DNA from: Alphaproteobacteria bacterium
GTDB lineage: Bacteria > Pseudomonadota > Alphaproteobacteria > UBA9655
Reading direction: 5' to 3'
NCBI GenBank assembly: GCA_013815465.1
Contig: JACDGE010000004.1
Span: 21,425 to 85,424, forward strand
Length of the DNA: 64,000 bases
Positions within the stretch are counted from its first letter, which is position 1; every line of letters starts with the position of its first letter. This document shows positions 36,297 through 45,311 of this stretch, one piece after another. The notes below the pieces were generated by a model. That model was not told where the DNA came from, ran no database searches, and worked only from the letters and a program-made list of their open reading frames with translations. The position numbers were made by a program, and so were the translations under genes.

Positions 36297-37585
36297 ATGC
36301 GCATATCAATAAAAGCCTGGCGTCTTAAGTCGCGCAATTCTCGCCTAGCAAGGAGAGTATGCTTACGACCCGCGAGGATCTCAATTGCGTTATCTCTTGA
36401 AAATTCTTGGATTTGTGGAGATTCTTTCTCACAGACCATCAAGATAAGCGCTCCATCTTGGGTGAGCAAAGGTTCGCTTATTTGATTGATTTCTAAAGAT
36501 ATAATAATATTTTGGAGCGGTCCAGGGAAACTAGCTAAAGGCTCTCCTTTTGTTAGATGGGACGTTGCAGATGGGAATTTTTCCTTAGCTATTTTTTCAA
36601 AGGTAGGACAATTTTTTGCTGCTTTTCCAATTTCAGCCCCTTTTCTCATAATTTCTTTGGCCCTTTCTTCTGTGACATCTTCTGGAAAAGGAAGCAAAAC
36701 CTGCTGCATAGTCAGAAGGGTCTGCCCTTCAGAACCAGGTAATTTTTGCTCGATAAATGCAATAATGACATATCCTTGGGAGGTACGAAGGGGCTGAGAA
36801 AGCTGGTTAGGGGACATTTGAGCAACAGCTTCGGCGATTTCGGGCTCTAACTGATCTTCTGTCAGCCAACCCATGTCTCCTCCCTGACTTGATGTCGCGG
36901 ACCCAGAAAATTGTTGGGCTAGCGCCTGGAATTGAGCTCCCTTTTGGAGTTCTCCGTGAAGTTGGTTAAGTGTATTCTTTACTTCTTCTTCTTGAGAGGG
37001 AGTATCAAAGGGCAAAACAATTTCAGCCAAATGATATTGTTTTTTTGTTTCTTTTTCTTGTTGTAACTTTATTTCCTGCTCTATTTCCCAATCTGCTATT
37101 TGGAGCGAAGGAGAGAATTCAGAGTGTTGCTTTTTTCCGAGTTGATCTTCGAAGGTTTTAAGAGGATATTTCTCTCGAATAAAGATTAACCATGTTAGTT
37201 GCGCTCGTATTTGATCTTCAAAAATTTTTAAGGGAATGTTATTGTCTGCCAGCATCTTGGTAACGGTACCCGCAGCCATTCCATTGCTTTCTTCAATATC
37301 ATTTATTGCGGCTTGAACGTGATCAGGGGCAATATCAATGCCGTATTGCTTTCCGATTTGAAGTTGCAGTTGCTCATCAATCATTCCCCGGAGCATTTGT
37401 GCTTTCATTTTCTCTAAGTTTTCTGTTGTTGGTTCTAGGCCAGAACTCAACGCCGCAAAACGGAGCCGATTCATTAAATCGGCTTGACTAATGATCGTAT
37501 TATTGACAACAGCCGCAATGCGGGAGGAGGCTCTCGCTTCCCCCACGCCGATTAACAAACTGATTAGAATGAGGAAACAACGCAT
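36293..37585 (-). CDS. surA: Periplasmic chaperone / peptidyl-prolyl isomerase SurA
   Basis: The 430-residue protein has a signal peptide (MRCFLILISLLIGVGEARA) and the SurA N-domain (VVNNTIISQADLMNRLRFAA, LRGMIDEQLQLQIG). A well-preserved parvulin domain follows (about 195-285: HLAEIVLPF, FSGSATSSQGGDMGWLT, LRTSQGYVII), then a second diverged one to about 395. SurA escorts unfolded outer-membrane proteins to BAM, consistent with the beta-barrel candidates at 2.2 and 13.4 kb. It is the first gene of a surA-rsmA-DUF192/HAD transcript. Confidence 0.93.
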   Translation of the reverse strand: MRCFLILISLLIGVGEARASSRIAAVVNNTIISQADLMNRLRFAALSSGLEPTTENLEKMKAQMLRGMIDEQLQLQIGKQYGIDIAPDHVQAAINDIEESNGMAAGTVTKMLADNNIPLKIFEDQIRAQLTWLIFIREKYPLKTFEDQLGKKQHSEFSPSLQIADWEIEQEIKLQQEKETKKQYHLAEIVLPFDTPSQEEEVKNTLNQLHGELQKGAQFQALAQQFSGSATSSQGGDMGWLTEDQLEPEIAEAVAQMSPNQLSQPLRTSQGYVIIAFIEQKLPGSEGQTLLTMQQVLLPFPEDVTEERAKEIMRKGAEIGKAAKNCPTFEKIAKEKFPSATSHLTKGEPLASFPGPLQNIIISLEINQISEPLLTQDGALILMVCEKESPQIQEFSRDNAIEILAGRKHTLLARRELRDLRRQAFIDMRM

Positions 37586-37672
37586 AAGATAATTCCTTTA
37601 GGATACTTTCTATGAGGGTAAAATAACACTTTATTTCTTCAAAAGGGAAGGAAAAATTGCAGAGTTTTTTAA

Positions 37673-37715
37673 ATCCTGGACCCGGTCCTCGTGTAGGCGG
37701 AGATTGTTCCAGGAT
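37673..37715. repeat. Degenerate palindromic repeat
   Basis: Outer ATCCTGGA (37673-37680) and TCCAGGAT (37708-37715) flank an eroded CGTGTAGGCGGAG core related to the CCCGCG-AGGCGGG family. It lies between surA and trxA. Confidence 0.6.
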
Positions 37716-37756
37716 CTAAAAAAATTTTCCACAAAAAGAGGAGGTAAAAAGAAAAC

Positions 37757-38074
37757 TTAAACCGACTGAATCCAGGCCAGAAGAGTGGCCTTGGACTGAA
37801 CCCCAACTTTCGTTCCTACCATTTTGCCATCCTTGAAAAGCATTAACGTTGGAATCGAACGAACCCCGAGCATTGCGGGGGTTTCTGGATTTTCATCAAT
37901 GTTTACTTTAGCAATAACAGCAGTTTCACCAAGTTCTGGGATCAGTTCTTCTAAAACAGGTGCGATCATGCGACAAGGCCCACACCATTCCGCCCAAAAA
38001 TCAACCAGCACAGGCTTTTTTGATTCCATAACATCTTTTTTGAAAGAAGAGTCTGTTACTTTTAAAACGTCCAT
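37757..38074 (-). CDS. trxA: Thioredoxin
   Basis: The 105-residue protein is a typical thioredoxin: active site WAEWCGPCRM (about 28-37), the cis-Pro in RSIPTLMLF (about 73-81) and VGVQSKATLLAWI at the C-terminus. It reduces protein disulfides with electrons from thioredoxin reductase. It follows addA by 20 bp; addB-addA-trxA is a common alphaproteobacterial order. Confidence 0.97.
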   Translation of the reverse strand: MDVLKVTDSSFKKDVMESKKPVLVDFWAEWCGPCRMIAPVLEELIPELGETAVIAKVNIDENPETPAMLGVRSIPTLMLFKDGKMVGTKVGVQSKATLLAWIQSV

Positions 38075-38094
38075 TGATGGGTTCCTTTTCTGAT

Positions 38095-41000
38095 TTAAAC
38101 TTGATTCTCAACAGTATAAAGCTTACTAGCCTTTTCGTCAATCAAAGGGGTTACCTTTTTTAGAAGATCGTCAGGTAACAGATCCAAACGAGGCAAATGG
38201 GTCCATAGAAGGCCACAAATAATGGGGTGTTGAGGATAAACCTGAGAAAGGGCTACCTGATAAAGAGCCATTTGGCGCACATAGGTCTCGGGAATATCAT
38301 GCAGGCCTTCTGGTACGTGGGTATGGGTTTTGAAATCAATACAGAGGATATGATCGTCCGCCATGACCAGGCGATCAATCTGACCAGAAAGCACAAAATC
38401 CCCCACCGCTCCCACAATAGGAACTTCACCTTGAGAACGAGGCCCGAAGAAATCGGGATAAGCATCAAAAACGCGTGTTACACTTTTAATCATCCCAAGG
38501 GCTATATCTGGCGGGATTTGTTCTCTTTCCAAGTACCTTGAGGCTATGATTTTGCGTTTGTCTTTTGAAACAAGGGCAAGTGTTTCTAATAACTTATGGA
38601 TAAGGACCCCCCGTGGGGCTGCAAAGGCACCAAAATCAGAAGACCTAAATGTACCGTCATCTTTTTCTTCAGAAGGTCGCAACAATTGAGGAGAGATCTC
38701 TGGAAGGGGAGGATTGTTGAGCCAGGTTGGCATCAAGAAAGCGTCTGGTTTTTCGGGTGATAGAAAAGGGGCTTCGCTTTTATGACCCGCAGAAAGGCGC
38801 CACCCTGTCCCAGATAAGTCTCCATCAGCGGGAAAATCAACTTCTTCTCCAACTTTCTCCATTCCTCGGGTGACAAGATCATACCAGGAATCTTCTGCGC
38901 TGCCTTCCCACCCACAAACGTAAAGGGCATCTTCCGCTCGGGTGAGGGCTACATAGAGCAGACGGTTATGCTCTCCTTGCTGTTTCTCCCGGAGTTTTTG
39001 TTTCAATTCTTTTGTGAGAGGGATGTCTTTTGCTGCAGGTGGCAACCACACCAATGAACCTTCATGAAATTCAAAGGGTGGAAGCTCGGAAGGAATTTGA
39101 GTTGTATCAGGAAGAAACACGATAGGAGCTTGCAGTCCCTTCGATCCATGAACTGTCATGATTCGAACCTGATGGCTTTGATCAAGGTCACGCTTAAGTT
39201 CAATAACCTCTTGGGAAATCCAGTAAAGAAAACCCTGGAGAGAGGGGGTTTTGTCCTCCTGAAAATTCACGCAGAGATTTAAAAACTCATCGAGGGAGTC
39301 AAGGCATTCGGGCCCTAGGCGGGTCTGCCATTTTTTCTTACCCCCAAGGGGGCCTAAGATATAACTAAACAAGGAAAATGGCGTCAAAAAATCAACTTTC
39401 GTAAGCAGATCGCTTAAAAGGGATTTTACGTCCGCATAAGATTCATCATTTTGTAAGCGTTTCCATAGAGTGTCCTTGGGAGGAGCATATGGACTTCGTC
39501 CATATAAGTTTAGATCCCGGATCGAGTCCGGGATGACAGCGTCGGGGTTTTGTGTGTTTCTAAGAAGAAATGCATTCAAATCAACAGGCGGTTGTCGTGG
39601 AGTTTCAACACTCTTCGCTGTCATCCCGGACTTGATCTGGGATCTCTTTTGGATGCTGACAAGCTTAAAAAGGTCCTCATCAGATAGGTTACAAAGAGGG
39701 CCCTTCAAAACGGTGGCAAGCGTTAGGTCATCTTCAGGAAGTAATAAAAATTCACCGATTTTTAAAAGGTCCTGAACCGCTAAACTGTCGAGCAGCCAGA
39801 GGCGATCAATACCCGCAACGGGAACCTCATGCTCTTTAAGGACGCGGATGAGCGTATCCACGAAGGCCGTCCTCCGCCGCACCAAAATAAGGATATCACC
39901 AGGTGATGTGAGCCGGACAAGGGGGCCGGAACCAGTAAGCCATCCTTGAATAGTTTTAGCTATGACTTTGGCCAACCGGCGTTGCGGTGAGTCAGGGTGT
40001 CGTTGAGTCAGGGGCGGGCTCCAGGATTCTAAGGACTCCTCCTTTTCCTTCTCGATAAGGGGCCATACCTCGACATGACCGGCTGATTCTTTTCGAAAGG
40101 GCAAATGATAGAGAGGATGAGAGAGCAGAGGACAGCCAGAAAAAACTGCATCCACAACGGCAAGGACTTGCGGCGTGGAACGGAAGGAAACCGTTAGATC
40201 AATGTCCTTCCAGGTTTGTCCGGAATTTCGCGCAAATGTGCTGAGATCTTGTTGCATCTGAGCAAAAACGGCCGGGTCTGCCCCTTGGAAGCTATAGATG
40301 GATTGTTTCCCATCTCCCACAATAAAAAGGGTGCGTTTGCGGGTCTCATCCACAAAATTTGCATAAAACTCTTCTGCAATGGCGCGAATAACTTGCCATT
40401 GGGTAGGACTTGTATCTTGAGCTTCATCAACGAGGATGTGATCCAGACCGCCATCAAGCTTGTACAAAACCCAATGGCAGCCTGGATTCTTTAAAAGAGC
40501 CGCGGATTTGAGAATCAAGTCTTCATAGTCTAAAAGGGATTGCTTCTTTTTAAGGGCTTCATAGGTCTCTAAAAATGCTTGGCCATAGTTTAGGAATGCT
40601 TCTGAGACCGTGGATATTTCCAGCGTGTGGCGGGCAATGAGCCACTGTTCCAGACGCGCACCTTCCTCCTCTAAAAGGTCCTTAAAGAGAGGAGCTTTGA
40701 GGGCCGCTTTTTGGGTCAGCAGGCATGCGCGTTTTTCGCCCTTTTGAGTAAGGAAGAGGGAGAGATAGTCTTCGTATCTTTGAATTTTTTCTTCTTCTGG
40801 GAGGGATAAGAAGTGGGCAAGGGTGTGTCCCCTTATTTGATCAGTGGGGCTGCCCTCTTCAAAAATAAAGAGGTTTGGTTTGAGTTGCTCAACAGGGATT
40901 GGGGTGATGAGGGCGTGGAGGAGGTTATTCTCCACATTCCCAACGGGCGTCATTCCCGCGAAGGCGGGGACCCAGGTGGAATTCATATCTAGGGTTCCTA

Positions 41001-41634
41001 GGTTCCCACCTTCGTGGGAATGACGCCCGTGTTGGGAGAACCGATCCCGCGACTGCAATACAAACCCATTCAGTTCCTCCAAGGTGTGTTCACTGAAACG
41101 GAGAATGAGCTCATGATGACGGGGATCCTCCATCACCCTATGAGACGCCGTTTTTAAAAGTGTTTGCCGCTGCGTATCATTCATCACCTCAAAAAAAGGG
41201 GAAAGGCCCGCTTCCAAGGGAAAGCGTTTGAGAAGGGACTGGCAAAAGCTATGGATGGTTTGAATTTTTAATCCTCCAGGCGTATCCAGCGTCAGTCCAA
41301 AAAGGGTGCGCGCCCGTGTGAGCTTTTCATCAGAAGGAGAAATCCCTTGCAGATTTTCTAAAGATTGGCGCAACTCAGGTTCAGGCAAAATCGTCCACTC
41401 ACCCAAGCGCACCCGCACCCGATTGGCCATCTCAGCAGCAGCCGCCTTCGTAAACGTAAGGCATAAAATACGTGTCGGATCACAACCTTCAAGCAACAGG
41501 TTTAGTACCCGATCAGTCAAAACCTTAGTTTTCCCCGACCCGGCAGAAGCCGCAACCCACACAGAATGATGAGGATGGGCAGCGAGTTGCTGGGATTTTC
41601 CCGCGATTTGGTGAGGCATTACGATTTTCCCCAT
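38095..41634 (-). CDS. addA: Double-strand break repair helicase-nuclease AddA
   Basis: The 1179-residue protein has UvrD-type helicase motifs: Walker A AASAGSGKTKVLTDRV (about 28-43), ILCLTFTKAAAAEMANRV, the Walker B region HILVDEAQDTSPTQW, GDGKQSIYSFQGADP, and VRIMTVHGSKGLQAPIV. It ends in a PD-(D/E)XK nuclease (DHILCIDFKTHTHVPEG, near residue 1098). With AddB it resects double-strand ends for RecA loading. Two repeat-derived in-frame insertions are visible, at about residues 201-232 and 664-717. Both lie outside the catalytic motifs, so the enzyme is probably functional. It overlaps addB by 16 bp. Confidence 0.95.
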   Translation of the reverse strand: MGKIVMPHQIAGKSQQLAAHPHHSVWVAASAGSGKTKVLTDRVLNLLLEGCDPTRILCLTFTKAAAAEMANRVRVRLGEWTILPEPELRQSLENLQGISPSDEKLTRARTLFGLTLDTPGGLKIQTIHSFCQSLLKRFPLEAGLSPFFEVMNDTQRQTLLKTASHRVMEDPRHHELILRFSEHTLEELNGFVLQSRDRFSQHGRHSHEGGNLGTLDMNSTWVPAFAGMTPVGNVENNLLHALITPIPVEQLKPNLFIFEEGSPTDQIRGHTLAHFLSLPEEEKIQRYEDYLSLFLTQKGEKRACLLTQKAALKAPLFKDLLEEEGARLEQWLIARHTLEISTVSEAFLNYGQAFLETYEALKKKQSLLDYEDLILKSAALLKNPGCHWVLYKLDGGLDHILVDEAQDTSPTQWQVIRAIAEEFYANFVDETRKRTLFIVGDGKQSIYSFQGADPAVFAQMQQDLSTFARNSGQTWKDIDLTVSFRSTPQVLAVVDAVFSGCPLLSHPLYHLPFRKESAGHVEVWPLIEKEKEESLESWSPPLTQRHPDSPQRRLAKVIAKTIQGWLTGSGPLVRLTSPGDILILVRRRTAFVDTLIRVLKEHEVPVAGIDRLWLLDSLAVQDLLKIGEFLLLPEDDLTLATVLKGPLCNLSDEDLFKLVSIQKRSQIKSGMTAKSVETPRQPPVDLNAFLLRNTQNPDAVIPDSIRDLNLYGRSPYAPPKDTLWKRLQNDESYADVKSLLSDLLTKVDFLTPFSLFSYILGPLGGKKKWQTRLGPECLDSLDEFLNLCVNFQEDKTPSLQGFLYWISQEVIELKRDLDQSHQVRIMTVHGSKGLQAPIVFLPDTTQIPSELPPFEFHEGSLVWLPPAAKDIPLTKELKQKLREKQQGEHNRLLYVALTRAEDALYVCGWEGSAEDSWYDLVTRGMEKVGEEVDFPADGDLSGTGWRLSAGHKSEAPFLSPEKPDAFLMPTWLNNPPLPEISPQLLRPSEEKDDGTFRSSDFGAFAAPRGVLIHKLLETLALVSKDKRKIIASRYLEREQIPPDIALGMIKSVTRVFDAYPDFFGPRSQGEVPIVGAVGDFVLSGQIDRLVMADDHILCIDFKTHTHVPEGLHDIPETYVRQMALYQVALSQVYPQHPIICGLLWTHLPRLDLLPDDLLKKVTPLIDEKASKLYTVENQV
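39487..39645. repeat. In-frame palindromic insertion in addA (second site)
   Basis: Two inverted 30-bp arms (39512-39541 and 39616-39645) agree at 28 of 30 positions and enclose about 74 bp. Beside them is an 8-bp perfect hairpin (ATATGGAC-TTC-GTCCATAT, 39487-39505). The whole stretch is translated as part of AddA (about residues 664-717), giving text such as AVIPDSIRDLNLYGRSPYAP. Arms of the same family occur at 29.4 and 47.9 kb outside genes. Confidence 0.9.
40941..41034. repeat. In-frame palindromic insertion in addA (first site)
   Basis: Inverted arms of about 33 bp (40941-40973 and 41001-41034), both with CGGGCGTCATTCCC and the CGAAGG turn, enclose a 27-bp centre. Translation on the minus strand gives RHSHEGGNLGTLDMNSTW followed by VPAFAGMTPVG, with no stop. 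It lies between helicase motifs Ia and III. The family is that of 9111-9182 and 54642-54825. Confidence 0.92.
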
Positions 41635-44597
41635 TCTTGAAGACGGGCGAGTTGCTCGTAATCATTGTATCGCAAGGCCTTACTGGGCAGAGGGCGAGCT
41701 GGATAGGGGATTCGTTCATCCTCAAACAAGATCACCATGCGTTTTAACCCTTCAAGGGCTTTGACGGACCGTTCATGAGGGTCGCCGGAAAGAGTACGCA
41801 CAATACCTCCTTCACGATCACCTTTCAACCACCAAAACTGTAGGCTTTCAATGGCGGTGGTCGTGATGCCATCAAACCCTTTCGCCAAGGCAATCGCCCC
41901 CTCCAAAGGAAGTTGGGGAGAAAAACCAAGGGTCACATCCTGCTCTGAGGGTGGCATGCCCGTTTTATAATCCAGAATCCGCAGACGACCATCAGGCAGC
42001 AGATCTATCCGATCAGCCTTTGCCGTACACTCAAAGGGACCTTGGGGCGTGTTAAAGGTTAGGCGGCCTTTGACCTCCGTAAAGGTTTGGGTGCCAGAAA
42101 GCCGAGTCGCTTTCTCGTGGGTAATGAACCACTGGGCTAAATGCGTAAAGCGCGGCCACCAGAAAAGTTTGACGGAAGAGCTTTCTTCAAAGGGGTCAAA
42201 AAGGGTTTTGCCAATAAATAGAAGGATTTCCAGGCTATCCTTATGATGAGGATCCTTACAAAGTTTAAAGAATTCTTCAAAAATCTTATGAAGAAGGGTG
42301 CCGCGATCCGCAGGGCCTACTTCCGCATTCAGAGGATCAAGGGGCGCCAGTCCAAGAATTGTTCGTGCATAAAGGGCATAGGGATCCCGCATCCAGGTTT
42401 CAATTTGGGTGACGGAAAGACGTCGTGGACGCAATGAAGCAGGCGGAGAAGGAAGAGGCGGACTTGGGGTTTTGTACGCATCTGGTTGATCGAGGTGTTT
42501 GACCCACTCCAGCACCCTCGGCTCTTCGGGGAATGCAAGGTTCCAGGACTTTAAGTACACATCTAACCGTTCAAGCCAGCGGCACGCGATGGTGGGGGTC
42601 CCATCAATCTTTAAGGAGCGGGTCAAATAGACCTTGGGACGAGCGAAGGCTTGACCAAAGTCATGGGCAGAAAGCCCAATCCGTCTTTCAAGGGGAGGAA
42701 AGCCCAGCTCTTTCCGCATGGGACGATTGAGCCAAGGATCCAGACCGATTTCCGGTGGCCAATTGCCCTCATTCAGGCCCCCTAGAATCATGACGTCCGC
42801 GTGAAAAAGACGCGCTTCGATTGTGCCGAGGATGGCAAGGCGGGGATGCCGTTGAGGATGGAAGCGAAGTTTTTGGCCGCCCATAAATTCTTTAAAAACA
42901 GATGCATATTCTTTTAAAGTGAGGGCAGGAAATTCGTATGTAGCTTTTTTTAGGTCGTTAAAGAAAGTTTTGAGCGCCTCCCCCTTCACGCCCTTCCAGA
43001 GTTGACAAGCTCCTTTGTCATCTCTAGAGAGAGCTTCAGCCACCGTAACGTGCAGAGACAAGAGGTGTTCTAAGGGCGCTTTATTTATTTCTGTGAAGGG
43101 GAAAAAGAGATCTTGAAATGTTTTGAGCCAGGGGGTGTTATCCTCCCGACGATCTCCCCCACTAGCGTCATCCCGGAATTTAGAAAATCTTTGCGTTAGC
43201 TTAGCTTTTCTTAATGTCCGGGACTCAGGAGTATTTAAATCAATATTTTCCTGGGTCCCCACCTTCGCGGGGATGACGCTAGTTGGGTGTGCGCGAGACG
43301 TCCCCCGCAAAACACGTTTCTCAAACCGACGAACCTTACTCCGCGAGGTCAAATGGCACAGAGGATGCTTCAGTAAAGATAAGAGAGCGATTTGGTCTTG
43401 AGGATTCGCCGCAAACTCCACACACAGATTAAGGAAAACACCAGGGGGGGTTTGATTCAGAGGCTCACCCGCTGAACTGTCGATGTCAATCGCCCATCGT
43501 TTGAGCTCTTCCCTCACCCGCTCCGTGAGTTTTAAATCGGACGTTATAAGAGCAATGCGTTGATGGGGAATTTCAAGCTGTTGACGAAGTAAAATAGAAA
43601 TCGCAAGGGCCTCTTCTTGGGGAGAAGGACACAAAACCCGGTACACCCCTTCAAGAGCTTTTTCAGGCGAAGGTCCCGTCGTTGAAAAGGAAGGCTTCAA
43701 CGATTGGGCAAAAAGATGCACACGTTCAGGACATTGGGCTCTCTGCCCCTGCAACCCACCCCAGAGCTGAATCTCCGACGGCAGTAGATTCATTTTCTGC
43801 AAAAATTGGGTGGGAGCATATTGAGGATGACACGGAGAAAGGGATCTAACTTCTTCCTTGGTTAAGGTCGTATCCAGGCCTGGTAAAATGATGGCCCCTT
43901 GGGGCATGTTCGCGATGGCCTGAAGGAGCGTACAGGTGGCCGGCATGGTTCCTGTAGATCCCGCTGCCATTATGGGGTGAGAAGGTGGCGATTTTTCCCA
44001 ACGCCCTATGATTTTCTGCACCAGCTGATGGTGGCGGGTGTGAGGCTCGATCACCCCTTTTTCTTCTAAAATTTTTGGCCAGTGGGTTGTAATGATCTCA
44101 AGAAAATCGAGAGTGAGCTGCCAGTGACTTGCAAATTCAGAAGGCACAAGATGCAACAATCCTTCCCACGGCACATTTTCAATCACCGCTTGATCCATCA
44201 AGCTCACAAGGCTTTTCGCAAGCTTAAGGGAAAGGGCGGGGGTGGAGGGAACGCCCGATTTTTCCGCATATTCTTCAATAAGCTTCGTCAAGAGGCTCAG
44301 ACGGTTAAAAGGAGGCAAAAGAGGAGGTAATCCATCCTCATCTATGGGAGAGTGTATGAACGCTTCATCCTCATCCAAATCCCCCAGAGGGGTCAACTTA
44401 GGAAGGAGAAAACATCGCGTCTTCTCATGACGCAACATGGCTCTCCGCACTTCAATACAGGCGCGCCGTGTAGGCAGAAACACTTCCATTTGACTGAGGG
44501 CAAAGGGATCTTTTTTGCTCAGCTGCAGGAGGCCGATGGCAAAACTTTCTAAGAATGAATACTCGGAGGGGATGTTATAAACGTTTGGCATTTCCAT
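41619..44597 (-). CDS. addB: Double-strand break repair protein AddB
   Basis: The 992-residue protein matches alphaproteobacterial AddB: an inactivated helicase-like N-terminal half (YNIPSEYSFLESFAIGLL, VFLPTRRACIEVRRAML, MAAGSTGTMPATCTLL) and a C-terminal PD-(D/E)XK nuclease (GRLRILDYKTGMPPSEQD, near residue 880). ILGGLNEGNWPPEIGLDPWL is a family hallmark. AddB holds one of the two nuclease sites of AddAB. Residues about 438-481 come from a palindromic repeat insertion. The gene is upstream of addA and overlaps it, so the two are translationally coupled. Confidence 0.94.
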   Translation of the reverse strand: MEMPNVYNIPSEYSFLESFAIGLLQLSKKDPFALSQMEVFLPTRRACIEVRRAMLRHEKTRCFLLPKLTPLGDLDEDEAFIHSPIDEDGLPPLLPPFNRLSLLTKLIEEYAEKSGVPSTPALSLKLAKSLVSLMDQAVIENVPWEGLLHLVPSEFASHWQLTLDFLEIITTHWPKILEEKGVIEPHTRHHQLVQKIIGRWEKSPPSHPIMAAGSTGTMPATCTLLQAIANMPQGAIILPGLDTTLTKEEVRSLSPCHPQYAPTQFLQKMNLLPSEIQLWGGLQGQRAQCPERVHLFAQSLKPSFSTTGPSPEKALEGVYRVLCPSPQEEALAISILLRQQLEIPHQRIALITSDLKLTERVREELKRWAIDIDSSAGEPLNQTPPGVFLNLCVEFAANPQDQIALLSLLKHPLCHLTSRSKVRRFEKRVLRGTSRAHPTSVIPAKVGTQENIDLNTPESRTLRKAKLTQRFSKFRDDASGGDRREDNTPWLKTFQDLFFPFTEINKAPLEHLLSLHVTVAEALSRDDKGACQLWKGVKGEALKTFFNDLKKATYEFPALTLKEYASVFKEFMGGQKLRFHPQRHPRLAILGTIEARLFHADVMILGGLNEGNWPPEIGLDPWLNRPMRKELGFPPLERRIGLSAHDFGQAFARPKVYLTRSLKIDGTPTIACRWLERLDVYLKSWNLAFPEEPRVLEWVKHLDQPDAYKTPSPPLPSPPASLRPRRLSVTQIETWMRDPYALYARTILGLAPLDPLNAEVGPADRGTLLHKIFEEFFKLCKDPHHKDSLEILLFIGKTLFDPFEESSSVKLFWWPRFTHLAQWFITHEKATRLSGTQTFTEVKGRLTFNTPQGPFECTAKADRIDLLPDGRLRILDYKTGMPPSEQDVTLGFSPQLPLEGAIALAKGFDGITTTAIESLQFWWLKGDREGGIVRTLSGDPHERSVKALEGLKRMVILFEDERIPYPARPLPSKALRYNDYEQLARLQEWGKS
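43158..43286. repeat. In-frame composite palindromic insertion in addB
   Basis: End arms CCACTAGCGTCATCCC (from 43159) and GGGGATGACGCTAGTTGG (to 43286) are inverted copies. The interior holds the CCCACCTTCGCGGGG hairpin on one side and an unrelated AT-rich stretch on the other, suggesting a chimeric or nested element. It reads through in frame as SVIPAKVGTQENIDLNTPES and on to FRDDASGG. Confidence 0.9.
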
Positions 44598-44619
44598 TCT
44601 TTCTTGTGAGGTAGAGAGA

Positions 44620-45216
44620 TTAATATAACTTAATCACTGCCAAGGCTAATAAAAAAATAAATGATAAGTATAAGATAAAAAATATATAACCCATAATAAT
44701 GAACACTCCATCCTTTTCAGTTGTGCCAAGGCTGAAAAGAATAATACACCCCCCAAATATGAAATTACTTAAGGGAATCGGGAGAATTAATAAAATCGCC
44801 AAAAGGAAAATAGCGATTCCGTTCATGACTTCCATAATTCCTGTAGTCATAAAAGATCTTCTAGGTTTTAAAAAGCGTTCCAATTTAATGATGTAAGGAA
44901 GAGCTGCCTCGATAACTTTAGAAATTTTTTCATGAGATATTGTGTGGTGGGCAATGAGTTTGGGAAGCCAAAGAGAACCTCTTCTACAGATCATTTGTAC
45001 AGCAAAAATGAGAATAGGAATACTAAAAACAAAGGCAATGCCAGGAATGACAGAAAAAGGTAAGATCGCGGGTAAGGAAAAAAGTAATATGGCCACACCA
45101 AAGGCTCTTCCTCCCAGCATATGGACGAGGTCTTGATAGGTTAGGGTGTGATTCGATGGTTTATCGTGAACAATTTTGAGAAGGATTTCAGAAGACCGTT
45201 TGTGAAGTTTTTTCAT
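44620..45216 (-). CDS. ExoD family membrane protein
   Basis: The 198-residue protein fits ExoD (PF06055): LTYQDLVHMLGGRAFGVAIL, then the paired hydrophobic segment LLFSLPAILPFSVIPGIA, PRRSFMTTGIMEVMNGIAIF, and LLILPIPLSNFIFGGCIIL. It has about four to five membrane helices. ExoD was first linked to exopolysaccharide production and alkaline tolerance in Rhizobium; the molecular role is unknown. It stands 22 bp upstream of addB on the same strand. Confidence 0.85.
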   Translation of the reverse strand: MKKLHKRSSEILLKIVHDKPSNHTLTYQDLVHMLGGRAFGVAILLFSLPAILPFSVIPGIAFVFSIPILIFAVQMICRRGSLWLPKLIAHHTISHEKISKVIEAALPYIIKLERFLKPRRSFMTTGIMEVMNGIAIFLLAILLILPIPLSNFIFGGCIILFSLGTTEKDGVFIIMGYIFFILYLSFIFLLALAVIKLY

Positions 45217-45311
45217 GTGTTTCCAAGCTATGCACTGAGAAAGGGCGTAAGTCTATAAAGTATAGTTTTTTTTTGCCGTTTGATCAATTGATGATCACCA
45301 AAATATTTTAA

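Noticed and set aside
37673-37715. Rho-independent terminator after trxA
   Set aside because: The stem is a decayed dispersed repeat and lacks a T run in the right place on the minus strand.
39487-41034. Introns or inteins as an explanation for the addA insertions
   Set aside because: Segments are short, lack splicing motifs and match dispersed palindromic repeats.
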